From contig PXBB01000088.1 in NCBI GenBank assembly GCA_003565735.1, forward strand, positions 1 through 53,014: a stretch of DNA of 53,014 bases, read 5' to 3'. This document shows, one piece after another, positions 52,501 through 53,014 of the stretch (positions are counted from its first letter, which is position 1; each line of letters begins with the position of its first letter). The stretch comes from Bacteroidales bacterium. Lineage in GTDB: Bacteria; Bacteroidota; Bacteroidia; Bacteroidales; PXBB01. Both the position numbers and the translations under genes were made by a program. A model generated the notes under the pieces. That model worked only from the letters and a program-made list of their open reading frames with translations. It had not been told where the DNA came from and did not search any database.

Positions 52501-53014
52501 AAAACGAAATATTTGTCTCGCATCATACGCCAGATGTTATGAGAAAGCAAAGCCGAAAAATATTAAGAAAGCAAGGCAGGAAGCTAAAAGGGAAGAATGG
52601 GCAGTTTATTTACCAACAAGGAGATACGGTTAGAGGAAGTTTGCATAAAGAAACCTTTTACGGAGCTATTGAAAGAACAGAGATAAATAAGAAAGGGGAG
52701 GAGGAAAAAAAGGTTAAATATGTTGTAAGAAAACCACTTGCCAGTATTGAGGATGCCAATGTGAAAAATATAGTGGACGACAAAGTGCGAGAAATTGTAA
52801 TTGAAGCCAGAAAAGCAGAGAAAATTTTGAAAAAGGATATTGAGCAACTCGAAAAAGCGCTCAAAAAAGCCGAAGAACATGAAGAGCAAAGCATTAAAGA
52901 TAAAATAGCAGAAATTAAAAATCAGATAATAACACTTTATGCCATGCCCAATAAAAATGGCGCACCCGTACCCATAAAAAAAGTAAGGATGTACCAGCCT
53001 ACCGTTACTAATCC
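49590..53014 (+). CDS. cas9: Cas9, type II-C, C-terminus cut by window edge
   Basis: The frame opens at ATG 49590 and stays open for 1141 codons to the window end. RuvC-I is ILGLDLGTNSIGWAVVE with Asp8. An Arg-rich bridge helix follows at about 50-80 (KAAERTNFRSARRLKYRRK). After a long helical recognition lobe come RuvC-II, INIETSRGL with Glu664, the HNH nuclease, YDIEHTIPRSVSF with His750 and Asn in ENKTL, and RuvC-III, VHHCIDAIVIA with His917 and Asp920 spaced as in SpCas9 His983 and Asp986. All catalytic residues are intact. The chain is already past 1140 residues before the C-terminal wedge and PAM-interacting domain are complete, which fits the large (about 1400-residue) II-C Cas9s of Bacteroidota. 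Cas1, Cas2 and the array would lie past 53014; csn2 or cas4 cannot be judged. DNA composition is similar to the neighbours. Confidence 0.97.
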   Translation, partial: MAKILGLDLGTNSIGWAVVEKEGAKFNLLNKGVRIFQEGVKIEKGVESSKAAERTNFRSARRLKYRRKLRKINTLMALTEHNYCPKLSMDDLNKWRYEKQYPLNQSFIEWWRTSEETNKNPYYFRFLAVTKKMNLNDEGDRYILGRAFYHMAQRRGFLSNRLEGTKESDGAVKKEIDFISEQKGEMTLGQYFYEKYKKGEKIRNHYTHREKHYLEEFERICQYQELPKDFVTELKKAIFYQRPLKSQKGLIGKCVFEPKSQRCSTSHPLFEEYRMLCFVNNIRIKTPYDEKLRPLNDEEREIAIGRFFLKRPHFNFEDIAKHLAPKNQYKYFRDDNCKPEDYLLNYKMDTTVSGSPVSAVFKDIFGEDFLNLKIEYKREKDGQMSFIDINDVWHVLYTFDNEENLISFARKRLMLDDDQVKKFLKITLKQEFASLSLKAIRKILPFLREGLIYSHAVMLANLHEVVEDGIWNDIEKRNAIKTKVFEIIKTQNDEKAIIEIVNGFIKNIRETGECWSEKAEDYFYNDLKKKSISYFGKNNYALLDIEKKTKIESEAFALLKKQMTANSFKGEFLKVQAIDERLKNYLANNYALKNKSSTRIYHPSAIETYKKAVRADDGKRYLGSPLVSSVRNPMAMRALHQLRKVINELIKDNVIDENAKINIETSRGLLNANERKGLQAWQRDRENKRKEYAEKIAAHYKAQGYKTTPSDDDILKYQLWEEQNHKCIYTGNEIALSEFLGANPSYDIEHTIPRSVSFDNSQENKTLCDSRFNREMKGNKIPFELTNYEEIKERVKDWEKKYIEPLNKQIESAVKQAKGAADKNAKDNAIQKRHKLTYERNYWRNKYNRFLMQDVPQGFKNSQLVDTGIITKYSRLYLKSVFDSVYTVKGSIVADFRKMWGLQNMYDKKERVNHVHHCIDAIVIACISKENYEMLAKYYHERDDVKERYADKNFHISKPWETFTEDILAVENEIFVSHHTPDVMRKQSRKILRKQGRKLKGKNGQFIYQQGDTVRGSLHKETFYGAIERTEINKKGEEEKKVKYVVRKPLASIEDANVKNIVDDKVREIVIEARKAEKILKKDIEQLEKALKKAEEHEEQSIKDKIAEIKNQIITLYAMPNKNGAPVPIKKVRMYQPTVTN

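Noticed and set aside
49100-53014. A CRISPR array in the window
   Set aside because: No regularly spaced direct repeats were found around cas9 or elsewhere. Only the repeat-like anti-repeat of the tracrRNA is present.
1-53014. Insertion sequences, prophage or integrative element
   Set aside because: No transposase, integrase, phage structural gene or flanking direct repeat was seen. The tRNA-Val at 33825 has no integrase beside it and no obvious partial duplicate of its 3' end nearby.

Overview
The window is AT-rich chromosomal DNA from a member of the Bacteroidota. The evidence is gene content: gldD/gldE gliding genes, a PorE-like type IX secretion component, SusC-style TonB receptor architecture, a DUF4271-hemD-rnpA-yidD-ctpA block, and a gmk-nadD pair. 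Many genes also carry a TAnnTTTG -7 promoter element, the consensus of the Bacteroidota housekeeping sigma factor, and no strong Shine-Dalgarno sites are apparent. Genus cannot be fixed from the sequence.

Layout. 1-680: start of a secreted GLUG-repeat protein cut by the window edge. 1.1-6.6 kb: a compact carotenoid operon (DJ-1/PfpI protein, phytoene synthase CrtB, CruF-like hydratase, acyltransferase, family-2 glycosyltransferase, CrtI/CrtD-type desaturase) that reads like a pathway to a glycosylated and acylated acyclic carotenoid. 6.8-17.1 kb (minus strand): an orphan hypB with an extreme histidine stretch, ACP phosphodiesterase, an O-antigen-ligase-like protein, the ctpA-yidD-rnpA-hemD-DUF4271 block and a large TPR-like secreted protein. 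17.3-20.2 kb: acyl-CoA dehydrogenase with etfB-etfA, ended by a clear terminator. 20.4-25.4 kb: mobA plus a three-subunit NAD-linked, Cys-type formate dehydrogenase. 25.5-31 kb: PorE-like protein, GIN-domain lipoprotein, TetR regulator, LplT-like transporter with a PlsC-type acyltransferase. 31-37.3 kb: envelope proteins, tRNA-Val(GAC) and Xaa-Pro aminopeptidase. 37.4-43.3 kb: gmk-nadD, tex, and gcvH-gldE-gldD. 43.5-45.1 kb: a VOC protein and a six-repeat secreted propeller-like protein between two long hairpins. 45.6-49.1 kb: two DUF4625 lipoproteins and a TonB receptor, probably a metal-uptake locus. 49.4-53.0 kb: a type II-C CRISPR locus, with a divergent predicted tracrRNA and a large cas9 that runs off the right edge.

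How the parts work together. The formate dehydrogenase operon carries its own molybdenum-cofactor guanylyltransferase. The acyl-CoA dehydrogenase passes electrons to the adjacent EtfAB. LplT and PlsC look like a lysophospholipid salvage pair. GldD, GldE and PorE belong to gliding and type IX secretion. The Cas9 locus is the most notable accessory system: the window holds the promoter-proximal half with the tracrRNA gene, whereas cas1, cas2 and the CRISPR array must lie beyond 53014 if present. No CRISPR repeats, insertion sequences, prophage genes or rRNA were seen.
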